From: JBALVT01 sp036960305
Lineage (GTDB): Bacteria; Pseudomonadota; Gammaproteobacteria; Pseudomonadales; Halieaceae
Reading direction: 5' to 3'
Assembly: GCA_036960305.1 (NCBI GenBank)
Contig: JBALWA010000021.1
Location: 5,905 to 69,904, forward strand
DNA length: 64,000 bases
Shown here: positions 8,108-16,409 of the stretch, piece after piece
Numbering within the stretch: the first letter of the stretch is position 1
How the letters are laid out: each line of letters starts with the position of its first letter
Program-made: the position numbers and the translations under genes
Notes under the pieces: model-generated
The model's database searches: none
Seen by the model: only the letters and a program-made list of their open reading frames with translations
What the model was told of the DNA's origin: nothing

Positions 8108-9947
8108 TACTGCCACAGGCTACGCAGCGCACATATAAATGGGCCGGGTCATTCATATTGGCCAGTTCCTGCACCGCACGGGTGAAAGGTTTAGCCAGAT
8201 TTTCCAGTTGACTGGCAAGCGTTGATTCCGCCCCAAGGTTTAGACTGGCCAAACTACCGGTCAACTGCTGTAGCAGCATCTCCCGAGGCGACAGCGGCGC
8301 GCCCACATAATCAATCTCGAATTCGTCTAACTCGGCCAATGCCGCGGCCGCTATAATTGCGTCCTCCAGACTTCCCAACTTATCAATCAAACCGTGTTCG
8401 AGTGCATCACTGGCGCTCCAGACTCGGCCCTGGGCAACAGCATCTACCGCCTCCGCCGTCATACCGCGCCCCTCAGCAACCAGCGTGATGAAGCCCTGGT
8501 AGCTAAACTCGACATGGCTGGTCAAGGTGTCGATCAGGGTCTCGTTCAAAGGCCGGTCAAGTCGCAGGCTCCCGGCCAGTGGCGTCGTCCCTACACCATC
8601 CGTATAGACGCCCCCACGGGCCAGTAGCTTCTCAAACGTCGGAAAGGCCGCAAAGACACCGATACTGCCGGTAATCGTGCCCGGCGTAGCCCAAATCTGA
8701 TCGGCTTCCGCCGCGATATAGTAACCGCCCGAGGCCGCCACGGCGCCCATGGAAATCACCAGGGGTATCTCCGCTGCCTTTACCCGTAACAACTCCTGAC
8801 GAATAATTTCCGATGCCAATAAACTGCCCCCGCCACTGTTGATACGCAGTACGATGGCTTCAACCCCGTCCTCCTCTGCCGTGGTCCGGATCAACCGGGC
8901 CAGCGAGTCTCCACCGATGGCACCAGGCGGTTGGTCCCCACCCTGAATCACACCCTCCGCTGTAATAACCGCCACCCGGGGCCCCACCATCGGAATAAAC
9001 GACTGCGGGCGCTGACGCGACACATAGCGTTCAAAAAGCACGGCCTCGTACAAACCCTCATCGTTGGTAGCGCCCACCAACTCAGCCAGGTAGTCTTCGG
9101 CCTGTGTTCGGCCCAGCAACTGGTCCACCAGCCCGGCTTGCAGCGACGACGTTGCCAGGTCCCCGCCCTGTGCCTGCAGCTTCACGGCATGGGTGGCAAT
9201 GTAGTCGTTCACAGTGCCAGCGGGCAGACTGCGCTGGTTTTCGACCACGTCGACATACTGCTGCCACAGTGCATCCAGCCACCGCTGGGATATGGCTTTC
9301 TCGCCCGGCGACATGTCATCCCTCACCAGGGGCTCTATCGCCGACTTGTGCTCACCCGCCTTGAAAACATGCATGCTCACGGAAAGCTTTTCCAGCGCCT
9401 CCCGGTAATAATTTTGGTAACTGCTGAAGCCCTCCAGGCCCACGCCGCCAAAGGGGTGGAGAATAATCGTGTCAGCGTGGCTGGCGAGCAGGTACTGCCC
9501 CTGACTGTAATAATCACCTACCGCTATGATGGGCTTGCCACTGTCTTTAAAAGCCTCCAGCGCTTTCGCGATCTCCTGACTCTTGCTGATACCAACCGAC
9601 ACCAGGCTGTCCAACTCCATGACCAGCGAGTTGATGGCCGGATCGACCCGGGCGAAATTGATCGCGTCAATCACGTCGCGCAGCAAGACTTCGTTATCTG
9701 CGGGAGAGGGCTCACCCAACAGGGCTTGCAGGGGCTCATTAAAAGACTTTTCGTCAACGATAGTGCCCATGGGGTTGAGCAATAGAGCAGCGCGTTCCGG
9801 CAGCGGCTCGGGGGCACCGCCCATATAGACAAAAAACACCACTGCAATTATCAGCAAAAACAGAATATTTGCCAGAGCCAACCTGATACGGGTGATAACG
9901 TTCCAACAGGCCGACAGCAATCGGCGAAATAAGGACCACAACTTCAT
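8100..9947 (-). CDS. sppA: Signal peptide peptidase SppA, 67K type (protease IV)
   Basis: 615 aa, the long tandem form typical of Proteobacteria (E. coli 618 aa). One N-terminal membrane helix (about 26-42) anchors it with the catalytic domains in the periplasm. The Lys/Ser dyad is split between the two repeats: Lys201 in EHKSAIEPL and Ser406 in MGAVAASGGYY. It digests cleaved signal peptides in the inner membrane. The C-terminus ends with an unusual Cys pair (VRCVACGSIN). It is separate from the operon upstream by about 30 bp on the same strand. Confidence 0.95.
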   Translation of the reverse strand: MKLWSLFRRLLSACWNVITRIRLALANILFLLIIAVVFFVYMGGAPEPLPERAALLLNPMGTIVDEKSFNEPLQALLGEPSPADNEVLLRDVIDAINFARVDPAINSLVMELDSLVSVGISKSQEIAKALEAFKDSGKPIIAVGDYYSQGQYLLASHADTIILHPFGGVGLEGFSSYQNYYREALEKLSVSMHVFKAGEHKSAIEPLVRDDMSPGEKAISQRWLDALWQQYVDVVENQRSLPAGTVNDYIATHAVKLQAQGGDLATSSLQAGLVDQLLGRTQAEDYLAELVGATNDEGLYEAVLFERYVSRQRPQSFIPMVGPRVAVITAEGVIQGGDQPPGAIGGDSLARLIRTTAEEDGVEAIVLRINSGGGSLLASEIIRQELLRVKAAEIPLVISMGAVAASGGYYIAAEADQIWATPGTITGSIGVFAAFPTFEKLLARGGVYTDGVGTTPLAGSLRLDRPLNETLIDTLTSHVEFSYQGFITLVAEGRGMTAEAVDAVAQGRVWSASDALEHGLIDKLGSLEDAIIAAAALAELDEFEIDYVGAPLSPREMLLQQLTGSLASLNLGAESTLASQLENLAKPFTRAVQELANMNDPAHLYVRCVACGSIN

Positions 9948-9978
9948 CTAACATTCTCCAGCGCCGCCATGGCGCACT

Positions 9979-10338
9979 TCATTCCGACTTCAGCTCTCTG
10001 GCACGCCAACGCACGAACAGCATCGCAGCATTAAACAATACCACCACCGCGACCATGCCGGTAATCGCCAACACGCTATCAGGCTGGGCAAACAGGCGTT
10101 CGACCAGGACCAGAAAGTACATCAGACAAACAAAACACACCCAGATATAGCTTCGTAAAGAATTTTTCAGCATACCTGGCAAAAAAATCAGCAGGGGTAG
10201 CACTTTAACCAGCCAGAAAATCAAGGGCAATTCCCTTTGCCAGGCGTCTGTCACTTGCACCAAAAGCAACAAAGCCCAGCTCAGCCAGGTTAGCAGGTGG
10301 GCTTTATCGCTGAGGCGGGCCCAGGAAAAATAACTCAT
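9979..10338 (-). CDS. DUF2069 inner-membrane protein
   Basis: 119 aa with four predicted membrane helices, matching the small DUF2069 family of gammaproteobacteria whose function is unknown. ATG 10338 is chosen because it overlaps the wrbA stop as ATGA and has GGGGTG seven bases upstream; a longer frame to 10389 lies wholly within wrbA. The same arrangement next to wrbA and an ArsC homologue is common in related bacteria, so it is the last gene of a three-gene operon. Confidence 0.82.
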   Translation of the reverse strand: MSYFSWARLSDKAHLLTWLSWALLLLVQVTDAWQRELPLIFWLVKVLPLLIFLPGMLKNSLRSYIWVCFVCLMYFLVLVERLFAQPDSVLAITGMVAVVVLFNAAMLFVRWRARELKSE

Positions 10339-10934
10339 CGAGGCACCCCGCTGGCCAGCCGCGCCACCCGGCCGCCCAGGGCCCGGCACAATGAAGCCTC
10401 CACGTCATCAACCGCCCGGCTGTTGTCTTCCCCCGCCCAGTGAGAAGCGCCGTAGGGCGTACCGCCACTGACACTGGCCATCAGGCCCGCCTCACTGTAG
10501 GGCAAGCCTGCAATCACCATCCCGTGATGCAACAGCGGCAGCATCATACTCAGAAGTGTCGACTCCTGGCCTCCGTGCATGCTGGAGGTCGAGGTAAACA
10601 CGGCTGCCGGCTTATCTATCATGGCGCCGCTCAGCCACAGCCCAGAGGTCTGGTCCAGAAAGTACTTCAGCGGCGCTGCCATATTGCCAAACCGGGTGGG
10701 ACTGCCCATCACCAGACCGGCACAATGACGCAACTCATCCTGCTCACAATAAAGGGGGCCGCTATCGGGAATGTCCTCATCGACCTGCTCACAGGTTGCG
10801 GAAACTGGCGGCACCGTTCGAACCAGCGCCCTGACCCCGGTCACCAGCTCAACGCCACGGGCCACCTGCTGGGCCATGGTAGCGGTCGCGCCCTGCCGGC
10901 TGTAGTAGAGCACCAGAACATAGGGGTCACTCAT
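10335..10934 (-). CDS. wrbA: NAD(P)H:quinone oxidoreductase, WrbA-like flavodoxin
   Basis: 199 aa flavodoxin-fold protein. The FMN phosphate loop is YYSRQGATATMA (about residues 10-21), and GSPTRFGNMAAPLKYFLDQTSGLW plus TSTSSMHGGQESTLLSM are hallmark WrbA segments. It carries out two-electron reduction of quinones, avoiding semiquinone radicals. Both ends overlap neighbours by 4 bp (ATGA), giving a coupled arsC-wrbA-DUF2069 unit. Confidence 0.93.
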   Translation of the reverse strand: MSDPYVLVLYYSRQGATATMAQQVARGVELVTGVRALVRTVPPVSATCEQVDEDIPDSGPLYCEQDELRHCAGLVMGSPTRFGNMAAPLKYFLDQTSGLWLSGAMIDKPAAVFTSTSSMHGGQESTLLSMMLPLLHHGMVIAGLPYSEAGLMASVSGGTPYGASHWAGEDNSRAVDDVEASLCRALGGRVARLASGVPR

Positions 10935-11284
10935 TGACCGATTAACTCCAACACATTCTCAGGTGGGCGCCCGAGCACTGCCCGTGCACCCTTCACCACA
11001 ATGGGGCGTTCAATCAACTTGGGGTGAGCGGCCATCGCTGCCAGCAACGCCTCTTCGCTGGAATCCTGGTTCAAACCGTTGGCTTTGTAGGCTTCTTCCC
11101 CCCGGCGGACCAATTGACTGGCGGCAATACCCAGTTTTTGCAAAAGTTCGCGCAACTCGTCCACCCCCGGACTATTCTCCAGATACAACACGACCTCCGG
11201 GGTCAACCCGTTTTCTTCCAGAAGAGCCAGTGTCGCCCGCGATTTTGAACAACGTGGATTGTGATAGATCGTAAATTCACTCAT
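10931..11284 (-). CDS. ArsC/YfgD family glutaredoxin-dependent reductase
   Basis: 117 aa with HNPRCSKSRATLALLEE: Cys12 is the catalytic cysteine of ArsC-type arsenate reductases, and RPIVVKGARAVLGRPPE carries the conserved substrate arginines. No arsB, arsR or other arsenic genes are nearby, and the WrbA/DUF2069 context is that of the housekeeping YfgD branch, so a dedicated arsenic-resistance role is uncertain. AAGGGA lies six bases before the ATG. First gene of the operon. Confidence 0.88.
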   Translation of the reverse strand: MSEFTIYHNPRCSKSRATLALLEENGLTPEVVLYLENSPGVDELRELLQKLGIAASQLVRRGEEAYKANGLNQDSSEEALLAAMAAHPKLIERPIVVKGARAVLGRPPENVLELIGQ

Positions 11285-11359
11285 TTCTCATCCCTTGATA
11301 CGATAATGCAGCTCGAGAGTATAACAAAGCCAGGCACTGTGGACTCGTGCAGATGGCCG

Positions 11360-11365
11360 TATAAT
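11360..11365 (+). promoter_or_regulatory. Candidate -10 box for the yihY-tlpA-like operon
   Basis: Perfect TATAAT 18 bp before the YihY-family ATG. The implied leader would be only about 10 nt and no Shine-Dalgarno is visible, so translation could be nearly leaderless. The -35 region is weak. Confidence 0.4.
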
Positions 11366-11382
11366 CATGCAATAATAGCGCC

Positions 11383-12612
11383 ATGGAACAGATAAAAAAC
11401 CAGCTAGCCCCGCTCTGGCGACGTACCCTCTACTTGTTTTCACGGTTTGGCATCGATCGCTGTTCCGAGAACGCTGCGGCTTTAACCTATATGAGCCTGT
11501 TTGCGCTGGTTCCCCTCATGACCGTGATGTACACCATGGCTTCCGCCGTCCCCGCATTTCAGGGACTGGAGGTTCAAATAGAAGCCTTTCTCTTTGATAA
11601 CCTGGTGCCGGAGACCAGTACAGACATCCAGGACTACCTCAGCGAATTTTCCCAACAGGCCAAAAACCTCACTGGCTTCGGCATCGCGTTCCTGGTTATC
11701 ACAGCGGTACTCATGCTGCGAAATATTGAAAAAGCCTTCAACCAGATCTGGCGGGCCCGGGAAAACCGCAGCGCGGTTTCAAGCTTTTTACTGTACTGGG
11801 CGGTACTGAGCCTGGCGCCGATTACTATAGGCCTGGCGCTGGGTATCAGCACCTACCTGACCTCTTTCGCCGACCTGGTCGTCAGTGTGGACATCACGGG
11901 TGTCGGCGCCTATTTACTCAAACTGGCACCTTTTGCGCTAAGCACAGCGGGGTTCACCCTGATTTACGCTGCGGTGCCCAACTGTCGTGTGCCCCTGCGC
12001 GATGCCCTTGTAGGTGGACTCATGGCCGCGCTGGCCTTCAATATCGCCCGATCCCTGTTCACCACATTGGTGGTGGGTTCCAGTTACACTTTCATTTACG
12101 GCGCCTTCGCAGCGGTGCCCCTGTTCCTGCTTTGGATTTATTTATCCTGGAACATCGTGTTAATGGGCGCAGTACTGGTGCACAGTCTCTCTGCTTACCA
12201 AAACCAGGAGCAGGCTACCCGGCCAACCGTGCTAAAAGCACTGGATGTTCTTTACCTATTCTGGCTCAAGCAGAAATCGGGCACTGCGGTGAACGAGATC
12301 GACATCCTCACTGAAAAACATGCCGTGTGTAAGGGCCTGGACAGCGAGACCTGGAGCGAATTGCGCGACCTGTTCATCAAAAGAAAACTCATCGCCCAAA
12401 ACAGCCGGGGTGAATACCTGCTCAGCCGTGATCTTCACGAAATTACTTTCTGGCAGCTCAAGGAGTGGGTTAACACCGAGCAAGCCCTGGAAAAAGACGA
12501 CATCCAGGCACAGCTCAACTGGCAGCAGGAGGCCTACAATCTATTGCGCAGCCAGCGGGGGCAGCAGCGAGAGTCCCTCAACCTCAGCCTCACCGAGCTA
12601 TTTTCCCGATGA
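11383..12612 (+). CDS. YihY/BrkB family inner-membrane protein (UPF0761)
   Basis: 409 aa. The N-terminal 275 residues contain six membrane helices with the family segments AALTYMSLFALVPL, LRNIEKAFNQIW and SYTFIYGAFAAVPLFLLWIYLSW. A cytoplasmic C-terminal region of about 130 aa has a winged-helix-like look. The family was once called ribonuclease BN in error; its true function is unknown. The stop overlaps the next gene by 4 bp (ATGA). Confidence 0.9.
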   Translation: MEQIKNQLAPLWRRTLYLFSRFGIDRCSENAAALTYMSLFALVPLMTVMYTMASAVPAFQGLEVQIEAFLFDNLVPETSTDIQDYLSEFSQQAKNLTGFGIAFLVITAVLMLRNIEKAFNQIWRARENRSAVSSFLLYWAVLSLAPITIGLALGISTYLTSFADLVVSVDITGVGAYLLKLAPFALSTAGFTLIYAAVPNCRVPLRDALVGGLMAALAFNIARSLFTTLVVGSSYTFIYGAFAAVPLFLLWIYLSWNIVLMGAVLVHSLSAYQNQEQATRPTVLKALDVLYLFWLKQKSGTAVNEIDILTEKHAVCKGLDSETWSELRDLFIKRKLIAQNSRGEYLLSRDLHEITFWQLKEWVNTEQALEKDDIQAQLNWQQEAYNLLRSQRGQQRESLNLSLTELFSR

Positions 12613-13049
12613 AAATACTTGCCATGGTGGCCATCGCGGTGACGCTTGCAGCGTGCGCCGATCCAGGGGAGCAAGGCAAGCAAATCCGTATCGACGACCT
12701 GCGGGGCAAGTGGGTCGTGATCAATTACTGGGCACAATGGTGCAAGCCCTGTATACAGGAGATACCCGAACTGAACGAGCTCGACCGCAGCTACGAGCAA
12801 CTTGTCGTTGTAGGCGTGAACTACGATGGCGCGACTGGCGATGAGCTGGCCGACCAGGTTGGTAAGTTGAACATCGAATTTGCCATATTACCGCACGACC
12901 CCGCCGGTAGTCTGGGCACCTCCCGCCCGATGGTCCTGCCCACCACGCTAATCCTCAACCCAGACGGGGAACTCACGCAGACACTGCTTGGCCCACAGAC
13001 ACTCGCTTCACTGGCACAGGCGACAGAGCAGGCACCTCCCAACCACTGA
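12609..13049 (+). CDS. TlpA-like thioredoxin-fold lipoprotein
   Basis: 146 aa. Signal peptide with lipobox TLAAC (Cys16 would be lipidated), then a thioredoxin fold whose active site is WCKPC (Cys45/Cys48) followed by IQEIPELNEL. The cis-Pro loop is VLPTTLILNPDG. It is expected to act as a membrane-attached periplasmic thiol reductase or oxidoreductase. Translationally coupled to the YihY gene; this pairing suggests common expression, not a proven shared role. Confidence 0.9.
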   Translation: MKILAMVAIAVTLAACADPGEQGKQIRIDDLRGKWVVINYWAQWCKPCIQEIPELNELDRSYEQLVVVGVNYDGATGDELADQVGKLNIEFAILPHDPAGSLGTSRPMVLPTTLILNPDGELTQTLLGPQTLASLAQATEQAPPNH

Positions 13050-13065
13050 CATCCAGGCCTCCACC

Positions 13066-13740
13066 ATGAGTAAATCCCAATACAAAGACATCGCCCTGGA
13101 CTATACCCGGCTACCTGAGTCACAAATGCTGCAACGGGCCAGGGACTTTCACCAGGAGTCCTCCAGGCGTCGCACTGTAAGGCAATTTAGCCGTGAACCG
13201 GTCCCGGTGGAAATCATAGAAGAGTGCTTACTGACTGCGGGCAGCGCCCCTTCGGGAGCCAATCGACAGCCCTGGCATTTCAGCGTGGTAACAAACCCGG
13301 CGCTAAAACGACAGATTCGCGAGGCTGCCGAAGAGGAGGAGCGGGAGTTCTACGAGCGGCGGGCGCCAGATGACTGGCTGGCGGCGTTGGCCCCACTGGG
13401 CACGGATCAGGACAAGCCCTTCCTGGAGGATGCGCCCTACCTGATCGTCATCTTTGCGGAGAAATACGGTGTAAACCCGGAAGGCCTGAAGCAGAAAAAT
13501 TACTATGTCCCTGAATCCGTGGGCATCGCCACCGGCCTGTTAATCTCTGCCCTGCACCATGCCGGGCTGGCCAGCCTCACCCACACCCCCAGCCCAATGA
13601 AATTCCTCAATCAACTGCTGGGACGACCGGACCGGGAGAAACCGAGCATGATTTTGGTAGTGGGCTACCCTGAACAGGGCGCCACGGTACCTTCCATTCA
13701 GCGCAAGGCACTGGATCAGATCGCCTCATTCATTGATTAG
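13066..13740 (+). CDS. Nitroreductase-fold flavoprotein, iodotyrosine-deiodinase-like
   Basis: 224 aa from ATG 13066. It has the FMN-binding pattern RRTVRQFSREPVP (about 35-47) and AGSAPSGANRQPWHF (about 65-80). The following EEEEREFYERR..DDWL segment, KNYYVPESVGIATGLL and LTHTPSPMKFL match the active-site lid and core of bacterial iodotyrosine deiodinase homologues rather than NfsA/NfsB. Such enzymes reductively dehalogenate halotyrosines using FMN; halogenated phenols are common in the sea, but the real substrate here is inferred. 16 bp after the TlpA-like gene, probably same operon. Confidence 0.85.
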   Translation: MSKSQYKDIALDYTRLPESQMLQRARDFHQESSRRRTVRQFSREPVPVEIIEECLLTAGSAPSGANRQPWHFSVVTNPALKRQIREAAEEEEREFYERRAPDDWLAALAPLGTDQDKPFLEDAPYLIVIFAEKYGVNPEGLKQKNYYVPESVGIATGLLISALHHAGLASLTHTPSPMKFLNQLLGRPDREKPSMILVVGYPEQGATVPSIQRKALDQIASFID

Positions 13741-13751
13741 GCAAAATCGCT

Positions 13752-13877
13752 CACTCCATCTTCAGTCCATGGCTGTCTCTGCCGGTTAAGGACAGGAAAA
13801 TGCCATTTTAGTCGCTCCACGGAATTCGCTTGGTAAAATGGCGTTTTCCTGCCCTTATCCTCCACCTGTGGACTGAA
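13752..13877. repeat. Hairpin repeat, copy A
   Basis: Two nested inverted repeats. Inner: 24-nt arms at 13787-13810 and 13834-13857 pair with two non-Watson-Crick positions, around a 23-nt loop (13811-13833) whose core on the minus strand is GCGAATTCCGTGGAGCGAC. Outer: TTCAGTCCA at 13761-13769 pairs with TGGACTGAA at 13869-13877. About 120 bp match copy B at 16410-16530. There is no T-run after the stem on either strand, so it is not a standard terminator. It begins just after the deiodinase-like gene. Confidence 0.88.
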
Positions 13878-13964
13878 TAGCTCAGCACGCTGATAGACAA
13901 GATTGGCTGCAGCTTAACCTGCTTGAATCTTAGCCACTCAAAATGGGAAATAGCACTGTGGAAA

Positions 13965-14040
13965 GGGTTCGCTCGGGACACTGCTTTTCACAAAGCGAAT
14001 TCCGTGGAGCGACTGAAAAGCAGTGTCCCGAGCGGACCCG
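13965..14040. repeat. Hairpin repeat, copy C (same loop, different stem)
   Basis: Arms 13965-13990 and 14014-14039 are complementary over 26 bp with one G:T-type mismatch. The 23-nt loop at 13991-14013 equals the loop of copies A and B in 22 of 23 positions, but in opposite orientation. The stem sequence (GGGACACTGCTTTTCA side) is unrelated to the A/B stem. This shows that the loop, not the stem sequence, is conserved. Confidence 0.88.
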
Positions 14041-14096
14041 ACTTTACAAGCGTTGTCCTCACATCCGGGAGTACTATATTTCGGGTGGAGCAGACC

Positions 14097-14152
14097 ATGG
14101 CGCGTCGCTCACGCCATCCATGGCTACCGCGACGTACCGTCCATCCATGGAC
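14097..14152. repeat. Cluster of small palindromes
   Basis: Within 56 bp: ATGGCG/CGCCAT (14097-14102 with 14112-14117), GCCATCCATGGC (14113-14124) and GTCCATCCATGGAC (14139-14152). The 10-mer CCATCCATGG occurs twice. These look like intergenic palindromic repeats and lie just downstream of the minus-strand terminator in the transcription sense. Confidence 0.6.
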
Positions 14153-14154
14153 AT

Positions 14155-14179
14155 AAAAAAACCGGCCCAGGGGGCCGGT
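14155..14179 (-). terminator. Rho-independent terminator, minus strand
   Basis: Perfect 8-bp GC stem ACCGGCCC/GGGCCGGT with a 3-nt loop, followed in the minus direction by six or more T. It can end a minus-strand transcript arriving from the small gene at 14340-14501; no other minus-strand gene feeds it. Confidence 0.85.
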
Positions 14180-14339
14180 GTACTGAGAAAGTTTCTCTAG
14201 GGGATATGAGACCTGAATGAAATTCAGATGAACAACAGTGTGTAAACACCATACCGCCGGCAACTGCCAAGGCATGAACACTGTTACTGTTAAATAAGAC
14301 AGGCTTTGTCGCTGTTAGTTCCAGAATTCCTGAAAAAAG

Positions 14340-14501
14340 TTAACCCGGCAAACAATCGCGCGTATCTTCAACACATACCGGGTCCCGAATTATCTCAGGA
14401 TCTGCAGATATGGCGTGGGTTTGCAGCCCACCAAACCCGAGAAAGACCAGGAAGATCAGGGTGTAGACCAAACTCACAAATATTTTTAATCGCTGTTTCA
14501 C
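14340..14501 (-). CDS. Small secreted or membrane peptide (53 aa), unknown
   Basis: GTG start at 14501 with a strong AGGAGAG site a few bases upstream and TAA at 14340-14342. The product starts with Lys/Arg (KQRLK), then a hydrophobic helix (IFVSLVYTLIFLVFLGFGG, about residues 7-25), a possible signal-peptidase site after THA or ISA, and a short acidic tail with two cysteines (VCVEDTRDCLPG). Its own terminator lies 160 bp downstream on the same strand. I recognise no family. The ribosome-binding site, signal-like N-terminus and terminator together support a real gene; expression is not proven. Confidence 0.6.
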   Translation of the reverse strand: MKQRLKIFVSLVYTLIFLVFLGFGGLQTHAISADPEIIRDPVCVEDTRDCLPG

Positions 14502-14622
14502 ACTGCTCTCCTTTTCGCTGATTTGTGATTAAGTGATAGTTCAGTTAGAACAATATGGGCATATGACCTGAATTCAAGCTTAAGATTCCATCCCAAAGAT
14601 TACGATTTATTAATGCGCGGCA

Positions 14623-14663
14623 GCCGATAGACAAGTGGGCGTACCGGGACTAACCTTATCGGC
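14623..14663. promoter_or_regulatory. Inverted repeat upstream of cysK
   Basis: GCCGATA at 14623-14629 and TATCGGC at 14657-14663, 27 bp apart, in the cysK leader about 40-80 bp before the start. It could be an operator or leader hairpin; no known regulator site is recognised. Confidence 0.3.
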
Positions 14664-14704
14664 AGTTTCAGTACGGCCAGCGGCCATCCAGAGAGGATCA
14701 AACT

Positions 14705-15673
14705 ATGAGCAAGCTATACGACGACAATGCGCTAACCACCGGCGGCACACCCTTAGTCAGAATCAATCACATCAGCGATGGCAACATCTACGTCAAACTG
14801 GAGAACCGAAACCCCGCCATGTCCGTGAAATGCCGCATAGGCAGCAGCATGGTGCTGACTGCGGAAAAAGATGGCAGCCTGAAACCGGGCATGACCATCG
14901 TAGAACCTACCAGCGGTAATACGGGCATCGCACTGGCTTTTGTCGCCGCCGCAAGGGGTTACGGCTGCATCCTGGTAATGCCCAATACCATGAGTCTTGA
15001 ACGGCGCATGCTGATCAAGGCACTGGGCGCTGAAATCATACTCACCGACGGCAGTAAGGGCATTCCAGCCGCCATCGCCAAGGTAGAGGAGATACTGGCC
15101 TCAGATCCGGCCAAATACTGGGGACCACACCAGTTTGAAAATCCTGCAAACCCTGCCATTCACGAGGCAACAACAGGACCTGAAATCTGGAATGACACGG
15201 ATGGAGCTGTCGACGTCATCATCTCAGGGGTCGGTACAGGCGGCACCCTGACGGGAATTTCCCGCTACATCAAAAAGACCGCAGGCAAAGCCATTCAGAC
15301 GGTTGCGGTGGAACCCAGCTCCACCAGTATGATTACCGCGGCAAAAGCCGGCGAGGAACCCGTGCATGGGCCCCATAAAATCCAGGGAATAGGCGCAGGC
15401 TTTGTACCGGGCAACCTGGACCTGGAAATGGTCGACCAGGTTGAACAGATAGACAATGAAGAAGCAATGGAATGGGCGCATAAACTCATGCAAGAGGAAG
15501 GCATACTGGCCGGCGTGTCCTCCGGTGCCGCCATGGCAATAGCACACCGGGTTTCCCAGCAGCCCGAGCACAAGGGCAAGATGATCGTCGCCATCCTGCC
15601 AGACTCGGGCGAGCGCTACCTGACCTCGCCGCTATTTGCAGGCTTTTTCAGCGACAACGAAACCGTACAGTAA
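14705..15673 (+). CDS. cysK: Cysteine synthase A (O-acetylserine sulfhydrylase)
   Basis: 322 aa, colinear with E. coli CysK. SVKCRIG carries the PLP lysine (Lys42); PTSGNTGIAL is the substrate loop, GVGTGGTLTG binds the PLP phosphate and SSGAAMA follows near the C-terminus. It makes cysteine from O-acetylserine and sulfide. An AGAGAGG site precedes the ATG. No cysE or sulfate genes are adjacent; the 5' region is the long intergenic stretch holding the repeats. Confidence 0.96.
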   Translation: MSKLYDDNALTTGGTPLVRINHISDGNIYVKLENRNPAMSVKCRIGSSMVLTAEKDGSLKPGMTIVEPTSGNTGIALAFVAAARGYGCILVMPNTMSLERRMLIKALGAEIILTDGSKGIPAAIAKVEEILASDPAKYWGPHQFENPANPAIHEATTGPEIWNDTDGAVDVIISGVGTGGTLTGISRYIKKTAGKAIQTVAVEPSSTSMITAAKAGEEPVHGPHKIQGIGAGFVPGNLDLEMVDQVEQIDNEEAMEWAHKLMQEEGILAGVSSGAAMAIAHRVSQQPEHKGKMIVAILPDSGERYLTSPLFAGFFSDNETVQ

Positions 15674-15692
15674 GGCACTGGTGGCTGGAGAT

Positions 15693-16277
15693 CTAACGCG
15701 AGCGCAGGCCCTGTAGGCGCTCTTTTACCTCCAGCCACTCCCTGTCGAGCACACTGAAGTAAACGGAATCCCGAACATAATTGCTCTGCACAATCATATG
15801 ATTTCGCAGCACCCCCTCCCGGGTGGCGCCAATCCGCTCCAGAGCATGCTGGGCGCGCAAATTTCGGCCGTCCGTCTTGAACTCAACCCGCACGCAGCCC
15901 AGGCGTTCGAAAGCGTGGGTAAGTAATAAACTCTTGACCTCGGTATTAACCGCCGTGCGTTGCCACTCTTTACCCAACCAGGTCCAACCAATTTCAAGCG
16001 TACGGTGTTCATTGCGAATATTGAGAAAACGGGTACTGCCTACCGCCTTATTTTTCCCGGTTTCCACGATAGCAAAAGGCAGTTGCCCCGGCGCTTGCAG
16101 GGCCTCGTCGATCCACTGCCGCGTGTCGGCCATATCAACAAAGCAGGCCCGCGGCATATAGGACCAGTCATCCACTGACTGCCCGCGATTAAACAAACCC
16201 TGCGCATGCTCCTGGGAGAGCGGCTCCAGCCTTACAGTCTCGCCTTTTAGTAACACTGGATTCACTTCAAAAAACAT
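15693..16277 (-). CDS. GNAT N-acetyltransferase, RimJ/RimL-like
   Basis: 194 aa from ATG 16277, preceded by GGAG with six bases spacing; an in-frame ATG at 16289 has its purine run only two bases away. The fold pattern is that of RimJ/RimL-type acetyltransferases: GETVRLEPLSQEHA at the start, EIGWTWLGKEWQRTAVNTEVKSLLL as the acetyl-CoA loop and RAQHALERIGATREGVLRNH at the end. Substrate unknown (protein N-terminus or small amine). Convergent with cysK. Confidence 0.85.
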   Translation of the reverse strand: MFFEVNPVLLKGETVRLEPLSQEHAQGLFNRGQSVDDWSYMPRACFVDMADTRQWIDEALQAPGQLPFAIVETGKNKAVGSTRFLNIRNEHRTLEIGWTWLGKEWQRTAVNTEVKSLLLTHAFERLGCVRVEFKTDGRNLRAQHALERIGATREGVLRNHMIVQSNYVRDSVYFSVLDREWLEVKERLQGLRSR

Positions 16278-16409
16278 CACCCGCTCCATACTTCCACAGA
16301 AATTGGTTCACGCTGCACTATCGCAGTCTTTTTATGCCATACAAACTAACAAGGCAGTCCACGAAGGGCAATCAAAAAGGATCTTCGCGCATAAGCGGGA
16401 ATTCGATCA

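Noticed and set aside
8931..9785. 284-codon plus-strand open frame
   Set aside because: Antisense shadow of sppA, which has all catalytic residues.
13787..13857. Hairpin A as an ordinary Rho-independent terminator
   Set aside because: No T-run follows the stem on either strand, and the conserved 23-nt loop is far larger than terminator loops.
13988..14281. 97-codon minus-strand open frame
   Set aside because: It runs through a terminator, the palindromes and hairpin C, and has no ribosome-binding site or recognisable product.
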